The position numbers and the translations under genes are program-made. Positions 1-11,562 of a stretch of 64,000 nt of DNA are shown piece by piece; position 1 is the stretch's first letter, and the number at the start of each line of letters is the position of its first letter. The notes under the pieces are model-generated. The model worked only from the letters and a program-made list of their open reading frames with translations, ran no database searches and was not told the DNA's origin. This DNA is from Wallemia ichthyophaga EXF-994 (Eukaryota > Basidiomycota > Wallemiomycetes > Wallemiales > Wallemiaceae), in NCBI RefSeq assembly GCF_000400465.1, contig NW_008806277.1:62001-126000 (forward strand), in the 5' to 3' direction.

Positions 1-3000
1 ACGAGTAGCTTCCTCGCACGCTACCCTTTCCTTCGTTTGAAGGGACATCCACTCCACCGATCTCGCCAAGCAGAATCTCAGCCTGGCGTCTCTGCCGTGT
101 ACCAAGGTGCGCAACACCCAAGCTGAACAGTCCTGCCGCCTGTGTGAGCCCCGAAAGATTGAATTCCAGTTGGTGAGTTGGTAGTATCGCGGGTACGTGT
201 AGCGAGAAAGCCCCTATCAACCGTTCCGGCGGATCGCCTGCATAACTGATAGCAACACCAAGCATCGTCCCTATTGTCATAAATTCATTCTTGGGCTCGA
301 GGAACTTCTGCACGTGCCCCAGCCACATACTGCGCAAATGGCCATTCATTCCTAGCCCCAGCATCAGACCAGAGTGACGCGCTGACATGACATTCTTGCT
401 CGGTTTATTTAGCATGATCCAGCTCTCGTCCACTGTGAGCTGCTCATTCAGCTTCAAAGCTGAGGCGACACCATTTGAAAACTCCCCCCATTCTTTGAAT
501 TCAGTCATGATTGCTGTGGATTCGATGTTGTACGTCGTGTTAGTCGGTATCATGCGCACACGATAGTCAAAATCCGGTATCTGTAGTGGACCTGCTGGAA
601 CACTCTGACTTGTTCCGTAAGTCAGCATACCACGTCCATATGGCAGACTTAATGTGCGTTCTGGCATCTCGTTCGTAACATTTTCCTGCTCTTTCAAAAA
701 GTCTGGTTCACTGTATTCTAGTTAGAGGGAGTTTTACCAAACAAGAAGCAAACCCACAGCAGTCCACTGGTGTTGAGAAAGCGCATGTTTGTCAACTCGC
801 TGCCATCCAACATCTTTGCTACCTCTTTCAAGCGATGATCCTGTGAGAATCTCAACTTTGGTATTTCCATATTATCAAATTCGACACCGGAGCAATTCTT
901 GTTTGAAGCATTACTTTCATCTTCCTTTTTAGTTTTAACTATATTCTTGATGGTCTCCATAGACGGTAAATCGCGCACATCATCACTCTTACCCTGCCGC
1001 TCTTTGGCATTAGCATTTGCGACAAGGTCCTCTCTCCCTATGAGCTGGTACGCTTCTGCTGACCATCGCAGTTTCGGTCTCATCTGGCATACACGCAGGA
1101 CCTCCTGCAAAATTACTGAGAGTTGTAGCGGTAGAGTTCTGATTTTTTCATTCGTGAAGCCATTACGTATCAACTCATCCACCGTGCCTTCGAGATTGTT
1201 GTCTCCTATCAACGTAAATACTTTTTGTAATGCTACTGTCGACTGTAGTTGCTGAGGCGGTATGACAGGATAAGAAGACGAGTTTCTATCCATCCTGCAC
1301 TGCAGATCTTTGTAGATACTCGGAGGCGGCTGGATATCAATTTCAACAGACGCATGGCTTCCACAGTCAAAAGGCAGAGGGGTATATTCCCCAGCCCATC
1401 GCTGCCACCAGCCTACATAGTCTTCGCGACGTGCAGCCTTACTCAGCCATCCTAGAATCGGAGCGAGATTAGCGAGATTCTCAAACCTCGTCGTGGTATC
1501 CAATAGCACATCTTCTGCAACAAGATGCAGAGCGAGCAAGACGTGATGAAGCGCTTGCGAATGCGGCTTCAAATCAGAAGCAGATTTGTGTTGCTCTTTC
1601 TTCATTGACTCAGGAGGAACTGCGAATATATTCGAGCTTCTCAGAGCGCGTTGATGGGCTTTAGTGTTGGTCAACCTATTCCAGCCATTGCTCATTGCTG
1701 CAGTGGGTGTTTCAAGGTGCTCGCATCGTATAAAATCAGCTAGTGTACTGATTAAAGCTTCAAGACCCTTATTTTGTGGTGTGAAGTGCTTAAACATTTT
1801 CCTTGCAAAGTCCGCTTTTTCTTCGTTGGTGCAGAGAGATGAAATGAGACTGGTGCACGATTTAACAACAGGTTCAATCGGCCACTGACCCAAGTTGAAA
1901 CGTCGAACTTTGGAAGTGGTAGTTTCGATTGTGAGACAGCTGCCATTGACATCCTTGAATGCTCTCGGTAGATCTCGTGAATCTTGAAACAAGCATGGAA
2001 ATAGTATAGACTTGGGTGATTTGTGTATGAGAATATGAAGTTGTTTGGCATTATCGAGAATAACCAGCTCATCGGTATGCTCCTGGGTACATCTAATGCT
2101 AGTCACCGCAGTAGCTACGGGGAATCCAGTATCCTTTTCTTCAATATGCAGCTGACTGGTTATGGGAAGGATGGGGTCTCGGCTCACTTTGATGACTATC
2201 AATTGCGATGACAGGCCAGAGAAATGGATGGCGAGAGAAATTTCGCTTTCAGACTGATCGAATGCGTGAGCGGAGGGAGTGCTGTAACGTCCAAATTAAA
2301 GATATTTCAAAAAGCATTAAAGCACGCACCTCGAATCTATATCAGCTGCTTTGCATTCCCAAAGCAAATCGATAAAAACGTCAGACTCGCTGGAAAGCGT
2401 CTGAGTCTCATCGGGTTTCGAGCCTGGTGGAGCTCTGTTGGAAGCAGATTCGCCAGCGAGAATCATTCTATCCATGGTGAGACTGATATCGCTATTATCG
2501 AACGTATTCTCGAGAGTAGTGTTGACCTTAGACTTGATACTGCTCCTACGACGATTCGGCTGCGGTCTCGGTGTTGAAGATCTCTTTAAGTTTGAAGACA
2601 CAATTGGAGCATTCGGGAGGGAGGAAGGTGCGGCATAATCAGGGGAGGGAGGATTGGTTTTGATGGGATGTTTGAGTCTGGTATAACGAAAAACACTGAG
2701 TGTCTTTGATTGTGAGTCAAACGAGATGAGAAATGGCCAATTGTGTTTTGTGGATTGGTTGTGTGGTTGCATGGGAGTGATGAGGACGATGCGAGATTTT
2801 GGACGCGGGGTGAAATCGAAAGGCCTGATAGGATTTCTGTAAGCGTCATAGCCTTTGCAGCCACCAATTGGTCTCCAAGGGTGCCAAATACCAGATAAAA
2901 CAGCCCAAGAGGACACCTTTTCACCGGCTCTGCGAGCGTCACTGCGTTCTACGAGCCAACCAAGGCCAAGGTCCCAGCTTCTGTAGAGGTTGAAAGGGAG

Positions 3001-3441
3001 TGGAAGAGAGTAATCAAGACCAGGATCGAGGAAGAACAAGCGTGCGAGATTAGCAGTGGAACTGATTGCCAAATCGAGGTCATTCTCGTTTGTGTTTGAG
3101 GTGAGGGTGGAGTGTAAAAACACTATGAGGCACTCTCTAGGCTTATCGTCTGCGCTGTTGAGATGGAGTTGTCCAAAAGACGCGTGTGAGATGTTGAGAT
3201 GATCGCTGTCGAATTTGAGAATGCGCTGGATATGCGAGTGGCTGCTAACAACGAGATGAGAATTCTGCCACGTGAGCTCGCGTTGGCCATGTAGAGATCT
3301 ATGCAATGGCAGTGGCAGCGGGGGCTGGTAGAGCTTAAATAGGCCAGGCTCAATGGAAGGAGGTGGTGGAGGATACGACGGGGATTTATTTATCTTATTA
3401 AGGTAGATGGTCGCAGGTGAATTGAGATTTATAATTTCCAT
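1..3441 (-). CDS. APC1: Anaphase-promoting complex subunit 1, partial at the C-terminal side (left edge)
   Basis: Largest scaffold subunit of the anaphase-promoting complex/cyclosome, the nuclear ubiquitin ligase that drives mitotic exit. The model starts at the ATG at 3441 and has two introns, 2282-2329 and 711-757. Joining them keeps one frame for about 1115 residues, then the gene runs off the window. The N-terminal part looks like the beta-propeller region of APC1. The last visible exon holds the typical proteasome/cyclosome-like repeats: LPYGRGM, then GVASALKL, then LMLGLGMNGHL, GTMLGVAISYAG, ILPTHQLEFNL and RRQAEILLGEIGG, in the same order as in animal and fungal APC1. The start codon, both GT-AG introns and the branch motifs are seen directly; the family call is from recognised conservation. 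The remaining C-terminal part lies outside the window. Confidence 0.86.
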
Positions 3442-3720
3442 CTCATCGGCGTTTGATTTTGAGATTTGAGATAAGAAACTCAGGTTAGATTAGAACGATC
3501 AAATTCGATTTAGAATAAAAATGAAATTAGGGGATTCACTCGTCAGCTAGCCTCCGCTGGAATCATCTAACTTACTGAGCCACTGGCCATTGACCATCTC
3601 AGCAATTCTAACGCCTCAAACTTGCACGTAGATTCAGTCTAAAGAACGGCTCGGACAGCCACATAGTCTGTTGGAGAATCCTTGATAGATCTCACGCTCT
3701 TCTTGCTTATCTCTTCGATA

Positions 3721-4710
3721 ATGTCGACATCTCAAACGCCTTATGCGCAAATTTTCTCTTCTTCGTGGCCCTCCAAACAGTCTCAGATGACTCAGGCGTT
3801 CCAAGAGAATGACATTTACATATTTGCACAACTTGCACTCAAATTTATACTCAAATGGCTGGAATTTTTTTTTATAGCGCGATGTACATTTGAATGGTAG
3901 AATTGTTCTCTGATTTTATAAGATTATCGACGAATTTCTCATATCAACGATAGATTTCGTCCAATCATCTCAAATGCTGTTAGACGTTCAGGTCAAAATT
4001 TTGCAAGACATCTCGATTGGGACACTTCTGAGCTGAGTTGTTGGACTGGTTTCTGTCAAGAAGTTGCTGGTATTCATGGTGAGACTTTGTCTAATATATT
4101 AGTACTGGGTGAGTTGGAACCTTCCCGTTTGAGCGAGCTATCTGGATTATTTCAATCACTGGCTATACTCCTATTCAAAGTACACTCAATCACTCAATTC
4201 TACCAAAACCGTCTCCAAAACGTTGTCAAATGGCCACTGAAACTTTCGAGGCAACACAGAATGAAGAATTGGAGAGACCTTGCTGTTTTGTCCAACACAG
4301 ATTCGCCGTTGCGGGTTGTGTCTGAAATCATACTCGATAATCTTCGACATGTTGCCGATGTCGTTATATATCTTGCTGTACAGACCAACAGGAGCGTAAT
4401 CCATCTAATTGGATATAGTGTTTTTACGGCGCTGATACACGTCGAACTGAGTTTCATGAACATTAACGTCTTTACTAATGATGAAGTGGTTTTTCCAGTT
4501 CAACACAAATGGTGGTGGGTGAGTGGGTTTTTTGTTTCCAGTCTAAGTTTCTTCAAGGTTCTCAAAACAACTACAAATACAGCAGATATTAGCAGAATGA
4601 TTACTGAGATCATGTTGAAAATATCCAACAAAAGCACTCCTTCTAGAGTAACACATAGCTCGATAAAACCCATCATCTCTGCAATCGAAGCGAGAAGTTC
4701 AGCTCAATAA
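3721..4710 (+). CDS. Hypothetical protein, unrecognised
   Basis: I do not recognise this gene. An ATG at 3721 opens a frame that needs one intron, best placed at 3884-3922 (39 nt; donor GTACAT, acceptor TAAG), giving about 316 residues. The protein has a hydrophobic stretch near residues 35-55, a basic patch around YYRRISH, and two further hydrophobic stretches near the segments VIYLAVQ and KWWWVSGFFVSSLSFF. It is therefore probably membrane-associated. Its length and alternating basic and hydrophobic helices recall peroxisomal PEX11-type proteins, but no diagnostic motif is visible and I do not assign it. Additional donor-like GTGAGT sites near 4109 and 4518 make the exon structure uncertain. 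It is convergent with the membrane protein at 4786-6293, leaving 75 bp between stop codons. Confidence 0.42.
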
Positions 4711-4785
4711 GAACACAAAGTGCAGATACCACATTCAATGTATCCAATGTATCTAAAAGATACCATAAAATTTCAAAATATCTAT

Positions 4786-6293
4786 TCAGTTTCCTTGTCT
4801 TGGTTTTACACCAGGAACTGGAACCAGACGACTTTTATCCTTCCTAGCCGTCTTCTTGCGTTTAAGCTGTCTAGAAATCAAAGAGCTGCAGTAGAAAGAC
4901 ACTGGAGCTATGAGATTGTATGAGATAGCAGCTTGTAGTGGGACTTTGAGAGATAATTCGGCTGTCTCACTTTGAGGATTGCAAATTAGACCACCGAGTA
5001 GAATAAGGAGCATAGCCATACTTGCAAACACCATATGCATCAAAAAGATGGCAAAATTAGGCGCGTCAAACTTATCCAACAGAAACATCAAGCCGAATAC
5101 TGGGATGATGAAGAAAATGCCATATTGGATTAACTGTGAGAAAAATGAGCATTTGAGGCTAAATATGATGTAAACTTACATATCCAGCTACTACAAATTT
5201 CTGACCTATCCGCAGATCTCTGAAAGACAAGGCTAATAAAGAAAACAGATGCTCAAAATCAACACCCATAGCAACGGTGTACTGGGTAAGTGTGAAGATT
5301 TGCAGTGCCACAAAGACATCATTCCATCCTATCTTTTCCGGGTTTCCAGTAGGTCGGAGCAATAAAGCCACAGATGCAAACATCATTGAGCAGTAGATGG
5401 CTTGCGTTACATTGCCTTCCAATGTCATACAGCACATGATGGGATGTACAAACTCTACTGATTTGAAGAATTCGCGTCCGTGTTGTTCATTATACCATCT
5501 TCTACTGACTGAGATGACTGTTAATGATACGGTAATACTGTGAGAGTGAGAATAATAACAATCAAGTAGCGCTTACTCACGCAAATATCGTACTTTTGCT
5601 CCACGTATTTGGGATTAGTGGTAGAAGAGTACACATGGCGTAGCTCTGCAGCCACTCATCAGGTTCATAAGAAGACGACTTGATCACGTTGTATCCCAGC
5701 AAGAAAATGACAAGTGACCAAAGCCTTTGATCGTAGTAAGTGAGCTGCAGTGGTGTGAGTGAGTGAGTGAAGTTAGTGTACTAGACACGCACTACGATTG
5801 TGAGCAGAGAGAGAATAGAGATTATGACATTAGTGAGCTGCTGTCTGATAGAGCCTGTGTGATTTGTGCGATTGAATAGTGCAATACAACTATCCAAGTA
5901 AGTAGTCGCAGCTGAGTAGATGAAGGTGTTTATCACTAAGCCAACCTGACTTTCAAATGGGGCGTCTTGGATACTTAGAGCCAGGCAGCCAAATCCAGCG
6001 CAGAGTAAGATCGGGGCTCTAATGAGTGGTTTATAGAAATCAGCGTGCGCGTGCGCATGTGTGCTGTTGTCAAAGTTGGTATAATGCTTGAGTATGTGAA
6101 GTGAGAGCAGGAAAGAGAATCCAAAGAGAGCGGTAATGATAAGAATATCATTGAATAGTTTATTATATCTGAAATGGCGTCATTTGATGCCGAAGAGAGT
6201 GGTTGCGTCTACCAACATTTTCAAATCTTTTATAGCTCGAATCGTATCATCAATCGAAGGGATTTGGTTAAATACATATTTTGTATCGTCCAT
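4786..6293 (-). CDS. Polytopic membrane protein of unknown family
   Basis: The gene has five exons: 6293-6217, 6168-5793, 5744-5581, 5537-5180 and 5133-4786. The introns are 43-48 nt with strong GT-AG ends. The joined frame encodes about 440 residues. At least eight strongly hydrophobic segments are visible, for example FNDILIITALFGFSFLLSL, LLTIV followed by LWSLVIFLLGY, and FAIFLMHMVFASMAMLLILL. A His-rich loop HAHAHAD follows the first membrane segment. The C-terminus is a basic tail containing KRKKTARKDKSR, expected on the cytoplasmic side. No transporter or enzyme motif is recognised. The start at 6293 is the first in-frame ATG; upstream in-frame sequence runs into the opposite-strand PAF-acetylhydrolase gene, so the two genes share a promoter of about 95 bp. 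Confidence 0.62.
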
Positions 6294-6388
6294 TTGCTCA
6301 ATAATTCTACCTAAATTATATTCTTCCGGATTTCGGTTGTAAACTTGCGAGCAATCATCCAACAGCCAAACTCGGCAAATAAACGGCA

Positions 6389-8163
6389 ATGGTTTATGTG
6401 CCTTATATTAGCTCAAAGCTGCCTAATTACGATGGCCCATATCCTGTCGGTGCGTTTGATTTGGAGTTGCCAGTCGATGAGGTACGACTTTTCGCCACCG
6501 ATAGAGCCCCACACAACTCACACTGACGCAGCCAGACGAAAAGCAATCTGCCAGCTTCAAGATTGATACAGATCCGGAGCCACTCAAGCTAGAAACTGTC
6601 CTCTTCACACTGTACTACCCAACAGACAAGAAAGCTTTTAACGGCAAGGGGAAGCTTATCAAGTGGTTTCCTAGGCCATTCGCTTCCACCGCTTATGGAT
6701 ATGCTAAGCTTGCTGAGATTTCTCGCACTTTTGCAGGTGAAGCACGCTGACTGCCAATTCCTAATGCGTAACTGACTTTTATACTTTAGTTTCATTCGCA
6801 CATGCTCTAGCTCGCAGCACAAAGATCCCTGCATACGATTCTGCTCCTCTCGCTTCCTGCCCCACGGGAAAATGGCCGCTTATCATCTTCTCGCACGGCC
6901 TCGGCGGGCAGAGGAGAATGTACAGCCACCTCTGCGGGAGCCTGGCTAGTCATGGATATATAGTGTGTGCAGTTGAGCACCGCGATGGAAGTGCACCAAC
7001 TTCGTGGGTCTATCCACCGCTCAACAATCGCAGCGAGCAGGGCTCGCCGAGATCAGTCACCTGGTACGACTGGAAACAGGTGAAGTTTGAAGATCCTTCA
7101 AAAGAAGAGTCCCACGTCCCTCTGCGTGACGAGCAGCTCGATTTCCGGTTGAGAGAGCTTGAGATGACCTGGAAACATCTCAAACGTATTGCTGCGGGCC
7201 AGGGCGCTGCATCTGAGCTCATGAACCATCGTAAGAAAGTAAGTGGTGCTGCAGGCCAAGTGAATTGGGATTCATTCGCAAGATGTATGGATGCAGACAG
7301 GGATGTTACTTTCATGGGCCACAGCTTCGGTGGAGCGACTATCTGCAGGGTTGCGACCAAGTCAGATGGATTTCTGCGATGCATAACACTCGATCCTGTG
7401 CGTATTTCTTTGCCATTCAATCACACCGCGGCTAACAAGACACTCCCAGTGGAGCTGGTGGGAGATTTTCCCAGAAGACGCCATCTCGTACCCCGTTTTC
7501 TCACCGCCGCATTTCGACATCAAGGTGCCTTTGCTGACGATCAATTCTGAGCAGTTCACAGTATGGCACGACAACTTCCGCTCCGTCTACGACCTTCACC
7601 GACGCCAGAAAGATAAAGGACTGCCGTCGTGGTTATTCACCATCTGCGGCACGCTTCACGCTTCATTCAGCGACATCAACCTAATTGCGCCTCGGCTGTC
7701 CAAGTACAAAGGGATGCGTATCAACCCAAAGCAAGCACTTGGCCTGACGGTGGATGTCGTGAGGGAGTTCACGAACCAAAACCCCAGCCATGACCGTACA
7801 CCTTCGATCCACACCCACGCTAGCACCGACACATCTGAGTTCTCCGTGTGTGAGAGCGAGGATGAGGAGCATGCGCGTGTTCTCGATGAAAGACGTCGCG
7901 AGAGGCCCTACGAACTCGCTGACGAGGACAAGGAGAGCATTATGAAGAGGTGGCCGCCACGTCTCCCGCCAACGTCGAAAGAGCTGATCAAGTTGAAGAT
8001 CGGAGAGCCCGGCCATTTCGTCCTGCATATCAAACCGAGAGAGGAATATGCAGGGGCAGATGTGGAAGACTCTATACCGTCGCCTACCCTCCCCAGTCAC
8101 ACACCGCCAGATACTACGAGTCAGCCTAACCAGCAGCTGCCATACAATGTGTCGGCATCGTGA
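6389..8163 (+). CDS. Platelet-activating factor acetylhydrolase-like phospholipase A2
   Basis: An alpha/beta-hydrolase of the group VII phospholipase A2 / PAF-acetylhydrolase family. It is predicted to remove short or oxidised sn-2 acyl groups from phospholipids. Four exons (6389-6481, 6532-6736, 6790-7397, 7450-8163) give about 539 residues. Visible motifs are the oxyanion-side IFSHGLGG, the nucleophile elbow GHSFGG (Ser about residue 278), the acid LDPW, which is created exactly by splicing exons 3 and 4, and the catalytic His in GTLHASFSD. No signal peptide is obvious, so an intracellular enzyme is more likely than a secreted one. The last ~150 residues form an acidic, low-complexity tail beyond the hydrolase core. 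Divergent from the membrane protein to its left. Confidence 0.9.
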
Positions 8164-8299
8164 GCGCGGCTACCCAATCCACACACCACACACCCACACA
8201 CTAACAAAGCAAGGACATGTACTTCTAATCCCTAATTAGTTACTTTAATTGAACATTTTGTTACAATTATAATAAATTTATTTGATAGACACGCGCAGA

Positions 8300-9934
8300 C
8301 TACTCTCCCAGCGCAGCCATAGCACCGTCATATCCCTGTCTCCAGCCAGTTTCGAATTCCCACATGTTCCCACTTAGGCCTCTAAAAGCTGAGTGTTCGT
8401 CCATCCGCGCCTCGATCCATTTCCCGACGAAGCCGATTTCTGAGCGCCCGACTACGTGGTGAGAGGGAGGGCGATGATAAGCAAACATTACCTATAGGTA
8501 GTGTGTTAGCAGGCAAACAACGTAACAGCTGCCATTACACACCGCATCATCCCAACCGATCCTGAAGCCATCTTCGAATCTCCAGTGTTCGGCAACAGGC
8601 AGACCTTGAGAGGCCCAGTATTGAGCGTGAGTGTGTACAGCATGTTGGCCGAGTTCGTCTCTCTCCTCCAGCGACGCTCTGCCCTCCTCTGGCAGACCTC
8701 TCCTGCCGCCTGCCCACTGGGGGAAAGCGTGAGTGTTGACGGCCTCCTTGAAATCCCAACCGGTATCCCCGCCATGCTCCTTGCGCAGTGTCCAGAAGAA
8801 CCAGCCAGCGGTGGTGCGTTCGTAGAGTGCGAGTTGGGCGCCGATCCACATGGCGATCATATCGTGATGATCGTGTCCCGCCGTCGACCCCGGATTCAGC
8901 CCGCCACTCCACTCACCGACAATGAGACTCCCGCGGGCTTTGCGCTGCGCCTCGCCCAGGAACTCGAGATACTCCGCTTGACACCGCCCAGTATGGTCGA
9001 ACGCACTCGCGCTTGTTTGCTCCTCGGTGAAACAGCGATAGAGGTGGTGGTCGAGCATGACGAAATCTTTGCGACTGCCTACTACACCGGAATAATACTC
9101 CGTGTCCCATGCATCTCCTAGCGCTAGGGGGAAATGCGGGTGGGTCAGTGTGCGCGCTTCGCTCAGTATGTCGAGATAAAGTGATAGTAACGCATCGTTG
9201 TTCGCTGGCTCATTCACTAGCTCCACTCCTACCACATTGTCGCGAGGGGAAAAGTGTGCGATGAGGAAACGCAGCGCATGCTTGAGTACTGCGATGTTAC
9301 GCTCCTCCCACATCTTAATCTCAGGTCCAGATCTCCCAGAGTGATCATCGTGGTTTTGCTTTCCAGGTGCAGAATGTAGATCGAAGTGTACACCAATGTT
9401 CCACTTCTCCGCCCAATCTACGGCTCTTTCGATGTAGGATATAGTGTTCTCGTACACATGTCCCAGGCCTTGGAAATCTGTGCCGTCGAGATACCCTTGT
9501 CCGAGATATTTGCTGAAATGGTAGTATCCTACTGGGATACGCACCGTGTTTATACCAATACTAGACAACCACTCGAAATCTGCTTCAGTTATCCACGTCT
9601 CGTAGTGCTGCTCCATTATTTCTTTTGCATTTCCGCCGCGAGCTACATCGTGGTCTGATTGGGCTGGCTCTACCGCCTCCCTGTAGGGAGACCAGGTGAT
9701 CCACTTTTCGAGGACAAACCAGCTGCCTAGATTGACACCGCGCTGCTTACGAAATCTGTACACATCAGCGGGCGATAGGATTCTTGGTGGTATTGTGTGG
9801 TTCGAAGTGGGGTAAGCGTGAGCGTTGGATGTTGGCTCTGTCGAAAAGGATTTCTTGAGCGATTTGAAAATTCCCATAATAGTGAGACAACTTAGTATTA
9901 TAACAAAACAAGTGTTGCGTCGTAGATATTTCAT
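8300..9934 (-). CDS. Exo-beta-1,3-glucanase, glycoside hydrolase family 5, membrane-anchored
   Basis: Glucan 1,3-beta-glucosidase of the fungal Exg type, which trims cell-wall beta-1,3-glucan. Two exons (9934-8543 and 8491-8300, intron 51 nt) encode about 527 residues. The N-terminus has a short cytoplasmic stretch and one hydrophobic segment (CFVIILSCLTIMGIF), which suggests a type II membrane anchor as in ExgD-like enzymes. Family motifs in order: RGVNLGSWFVLEKW, IGINTVRIPVGYYHF, VELVNEP with the acid/base Glu near residue 242, MLDHHLYRCF, and VGEWSGG with the nucleophile Glu near residue 341. The second exon restores the terminal aromatic-rich part (NMWEFETGWRQGYDGA). The ATG at 9934 is chosen because upstream in-frame codons are not ATG. 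Confidence 0.92.
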
Positions 9935-10049
9935 ATATGCGCAAGACACACACACGTGAGCAGATTATTTAATTCAAAATGAATAAGATTCACAAAAGAA
10001 AAAAGTTCATTTAATAGTCGATTAGATTATTTGGTTATATGCTTTGTAC

Positions 10050-11060
10050 TTATGCATTGCGGTGGAAATCAATAACCTGGTTGACTTCATGCTTCGAGCC
10101 CAAGAAGACAGGCACTCTCTCGTGGATAGAAGTAGGCTTGATGTCCAAGATGCGTTGTGTGCCAGTAGTGGCAATACCACCGGCTTGTTCGATGAGCATG
10201 GCCATTGGGAAACCCTCGTAGAGAATACGCAGCTTACCATCCTTGGTCTTCTTGTCGCCTGGGTAACCAAAGATACCACCGTAAAGAAGTGTTCTATGGA
10301 CATCAGCAACCATAGAACCAATGTATCTGGCGCTGTAAGGTTTGCTACCGTCTGCAGGGTTCTTGATAGAGTCAAGGTATTTGTTTACAGGTTCATGGAA
10401 GAACTTGCTGTTACCTTCATTGAAAGAGTAAATAGAGCCCTTTTCAGGAAGGGTGATGTTTTCGTGGGTGAGGATGAATTCACCGAGGGCAGGGTCAAGG
10501 GTGTAGCCATTAACGCCAGAGCCGGTGGTGATGACGAGGTTGGTGGAGGCACCATACATGGTATAACCGGCGGCAACCATATCAGAGCCCCTCTGCAGGG
10601 CGTCTTCTATGTCGCCCTTTGAGCCATCCCTGACCTTGTAGATACCGAAGATGGTACCAACGTTAACACCGGCGTCAATGTTGGAAGAACCATCGAGAGG
10701 ATCGAAAGTGACGCAGTACTTGCCCCTCTTTCCATCCTCAATGAAGACAGGATCGTCGAGTTCCTCAGAGACGAGGACAGCAGTCTTACCAGAAGCCCTG
10801 AGAGAGTTGATCATGATTTCGTTGGACAGGACATCGAGTTTCTTCTGGTCCTCGCCCTGGACGTTGGTCTCACCAGCCAAACCAACGAGGTTGATAAGCC
10901 TGGCTTTACGGACGTTGTTCGCGATGAACTTTGACGTCAGCGTGACTGAGGTGAGGAGAAGAGAAAGATCGCCAGACGCTTCAGGCGAGTTGTGCTGGTC
11001 TTCCAAGATATGGCGGGAGACAGTCTGTAAGTTTGTGTTTGAATTTGGACCTTCTGACAT
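10050..11060 (-). CDS. FBP1: Fructose-1,6-bisphosphatase
   Basis: Key gluconeogenic enzyme of the cytosol, hydrolysing fructose 1,6-bisphosphate to fructose 6-phosphate. Intronless, 336 residues, a normal length for the family. The metal-binding and active-site signature is intact: VSEELDDPV, then FDPLDGSSNIDAGVNVGTIF. Downstream are the sugar-phosphate binding stretch RYIGSMVADVHRTLLYGG and the terminal LYEGFPMAMLIEQAGG. The second residue is Ser rather than Pro, so N-terminal Pro/N-degron control as in baker's yeast is not evident. In fungi this gene is typically glucose-repressed; a GC-rich SYGGRG-type site lies about 200 bp upstream (see the intergenic entry). Confidence 0.97.
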   Translation of the reverse strand: MSEGPNSNTNLQTVSRHILEDQHNSPEASGDLSLLLTSVTLTSKFIANNVRKARLINLVGLAGETNVQGEDQKKLDVLSNEIMINSLRASGKTAVLVSEELDDPVFIEDGKRGKYCVTFDPLDGSSNIDAGVNVGTIFGIYKVRDGSKGDIEDALQRGSDMVAAGYTMYGASTNLVITTGSGVNGYTLDPALGEFILTHENITLPEKGSIYSFNEGNSKFFHEPVNKYLDSIKNPADGSKPYSARYIGSMVADVHRTLLYGGIFGYPGDKKTKDGKLRILYEGFPMAMLIEQAGGIATTGTQRILDIKPTSIHERVPVFLGSKHEVNQVIDFHRNA

Positions 11061-11562
11061 GGCTGTATGGTTGAAAGAAGATGGAGCCGGCGGAGGGCTA
11101 GCGTGTGGATAGATTCGATGAGGTCATTGGATTTTGGTGGGTGGGTTATTGAGCGGTGAGTGCGCGTAAAGTCTGTGCCTCTAATGCTGGCGCTTGATCT
11201 AGTGTGTTACTCACACCTGCGTGGTTACATCACTTTACAAATGGATAAATGAATTGCGGGGGTAGTTTTGCATATATCCACCGGTACACCACACAATTTA
11301 CAAATTTATGCAATTCCACTGCCACTGCTGTGCGATGTATAGTGCGTAGTATAGCATTCCCGGGACATTCCAATGAGCACGCAAGTGGGCTGCACTGTGG
11401 GCAATCTATTGGGCCATCCAACGACAAAATACCATCGTGATTATCCTACTGCTCGCTCACAAAACTCAAATTAATTCCGGCGAAACATCCTAAATCTGAA
11501 ATCCTCCGAATCATCGCACTTCTAAATTTCTAAAGCCATCACAACGCAGCAAATCGCAAATA
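11061..11562. promoter_or_regulatory. Divergent promoter region of FBP1 and the Smr-domain gene
   Basis: A 502-bp gene-free interval between two divergently transcribed genes. The motif GCGGGGG at 11256-11262 matches the SYGGRG consensus bound by Mig1/CreA glucose repressors, about 200 bp upstream of FBP1, a classical target of that repressor. This is a consensus match only, and such short sites occur by chance. No ORF of note and no RNA gene was seen here. Confidence 0.3.

Noticed and set aside
711-757. APC1 ending at the stop codon just after residue FGKTPSN
   Set aside because: The stop lies within a 47-nt intron; splicing joins to a long conserved APC1 region continuing to the window edge.
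8585-9121. 178-codon plus-strand open frame inside the GH5 glucanase
   Set aside because: Fully antisense to conserved catal. domain codons; typical shadow frame in a well-conserved gene.
10044-10622. 192-codon plus-strand open frame opposite FBP1
   Set aside because: Shadow of a conserved, strongly codon-biased enzyme gene; no independent support.
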